Source of the DNA: Pollenia angustigena
Lineage: Eukaryota > Arthropoda > Insecta > Diptera > Polleniidae
Reading direction: 5' to 3'
NCBI GenBank assembly: GCA_930367215.1
Contig: OV884059.1
Coordinates: forward strand, 156,982,511-157,046,510
DNA length: 64,000 nucleotides
Shown piece by piece: positions 63,715-64,000 of the stretch; positions within the stretch are counted from its first letter, which is position 1, and every line of letters begins with the position of its first letter. The notes below the pieces were generated by a model, which worked only from the letters and a program-made list of their open reading frames with translations, did not search any database and was not told the DNA's origin. The position numbers and the translations under genes are program-made.

Positions 63715-64000
63715 CTTAAATAATTAAAAGTAATTATTAAATAAAGCTCCAATAAGAATAAATATATATTTATAAACATATAATATTATACAAAATTCTC
63801 GCCTTTTCTTCTTCTTTTTCACGTTAAGAACAGTAATTTGATGACAATTTTTGGTATTTGTTGTAAACTGCCATACTTATACATAAAAGTATTGTCAATT
63901 CATATGGCAATGCTAAAAGCTTTAATCTTTCACTCAAAAACGCCACAGAGGATTAAGGCTAGATTAATTTTATTATAAGATTAACAAATCTTACTATTGA
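63715..64000. other. AT-rich end of window, nothing recognised
   Basis: No reading frame, RNA gene or repeat border visible. Confidence 0.4.

Overview
The window is AT-rich animal DNA, most likely from a higher (probably calyptrate) fly. The evidence for this is: (i) a spliced gene built of MADF DNA-binding domains, a family strongly expanded in Diptera; (ii) several DINE-1/INE-1-like repeats; (iii) a CsRn1-clade Ty3/Gypsy element, R1/LOA-type LINE remnants, and very many hAT, Harbinger-like, foldback and Helitron-like elements. No rRNA, tRNA, CRISPR array or bacterial-type gene was seen. Only one host protein-coding gene is supported.

Host gene. A minus-strand gene occupies 45705-60216 and is 5'-partial. 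Ten exons join with consistent splice sites and phases into about 1,130 codons. The product has six MADF-type modules and a roughly 400-residue S/T/P/Q-rich linker. Every module is cut by a phase-1 intron at the same place, 4-9 residues after its W-x-x-I core, so the domain array seems to have grown by duplicating module and intron together. One intron is about 10.3 kb (46975-57254) and is packed with repeats, including a palindrome with arms near 0.9 kb.

Left part (1-15000). It starts with a repeat element (398-2626) carrying a tandem duplication whose inner segment lies in opposite orientation in the two copies. A non-autonomous hAT (5055-8282) with a perfect 8-bp target duplication contains a Helitron-like element, which itself contains a 400-bp tandem array. 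A foldback MITE follows at 10254-10739, and a hAT MITE carrying a DINE-1-like insert at 13875-14881. No host gene was recognised here.

Retroelement part (15850-29100). There are four separate minus-strand LINE remnants, one of them in the palindrome further right. A CsRn1-type LTR element (16285-18569) has identical LTRs but has lost RT and RNase H. A nearly intact CsRn1-type LTR retrotransposon (24484-29094) has gag and pol in different frames, joined by a canonical -1 slippery heptamer. A decayed DUF4371-type hAT transposase lies at 19280-20425.

Middle part (29586-45700). A hAT at 29586-31002 is followed by a deep nest: a 0.65-kb TIR repeat is split by a Harbinger-like MITE and by a 6.5-kb hAT (35995-42501). 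The hAT carries a broken BED/hAT transposase gene and further insertions: an FB-like foldback element with a 9-bp target duplication, a DINE-1-like element, another 8-bp-TSD element and a second Harbinger-like MITE. The uninterrupted form of the outer repeat is at 48918-49565, so the insertion order can be read directly.

Right end (60217-64000). A frameshifted fragment of a second hAT C-terminal domain, a DINE-like repeat and a hAT MITE with a perfect TSD. The first half of MADF module 1 was not found here, so the 5' part of the host gene probably lies beyond the window.
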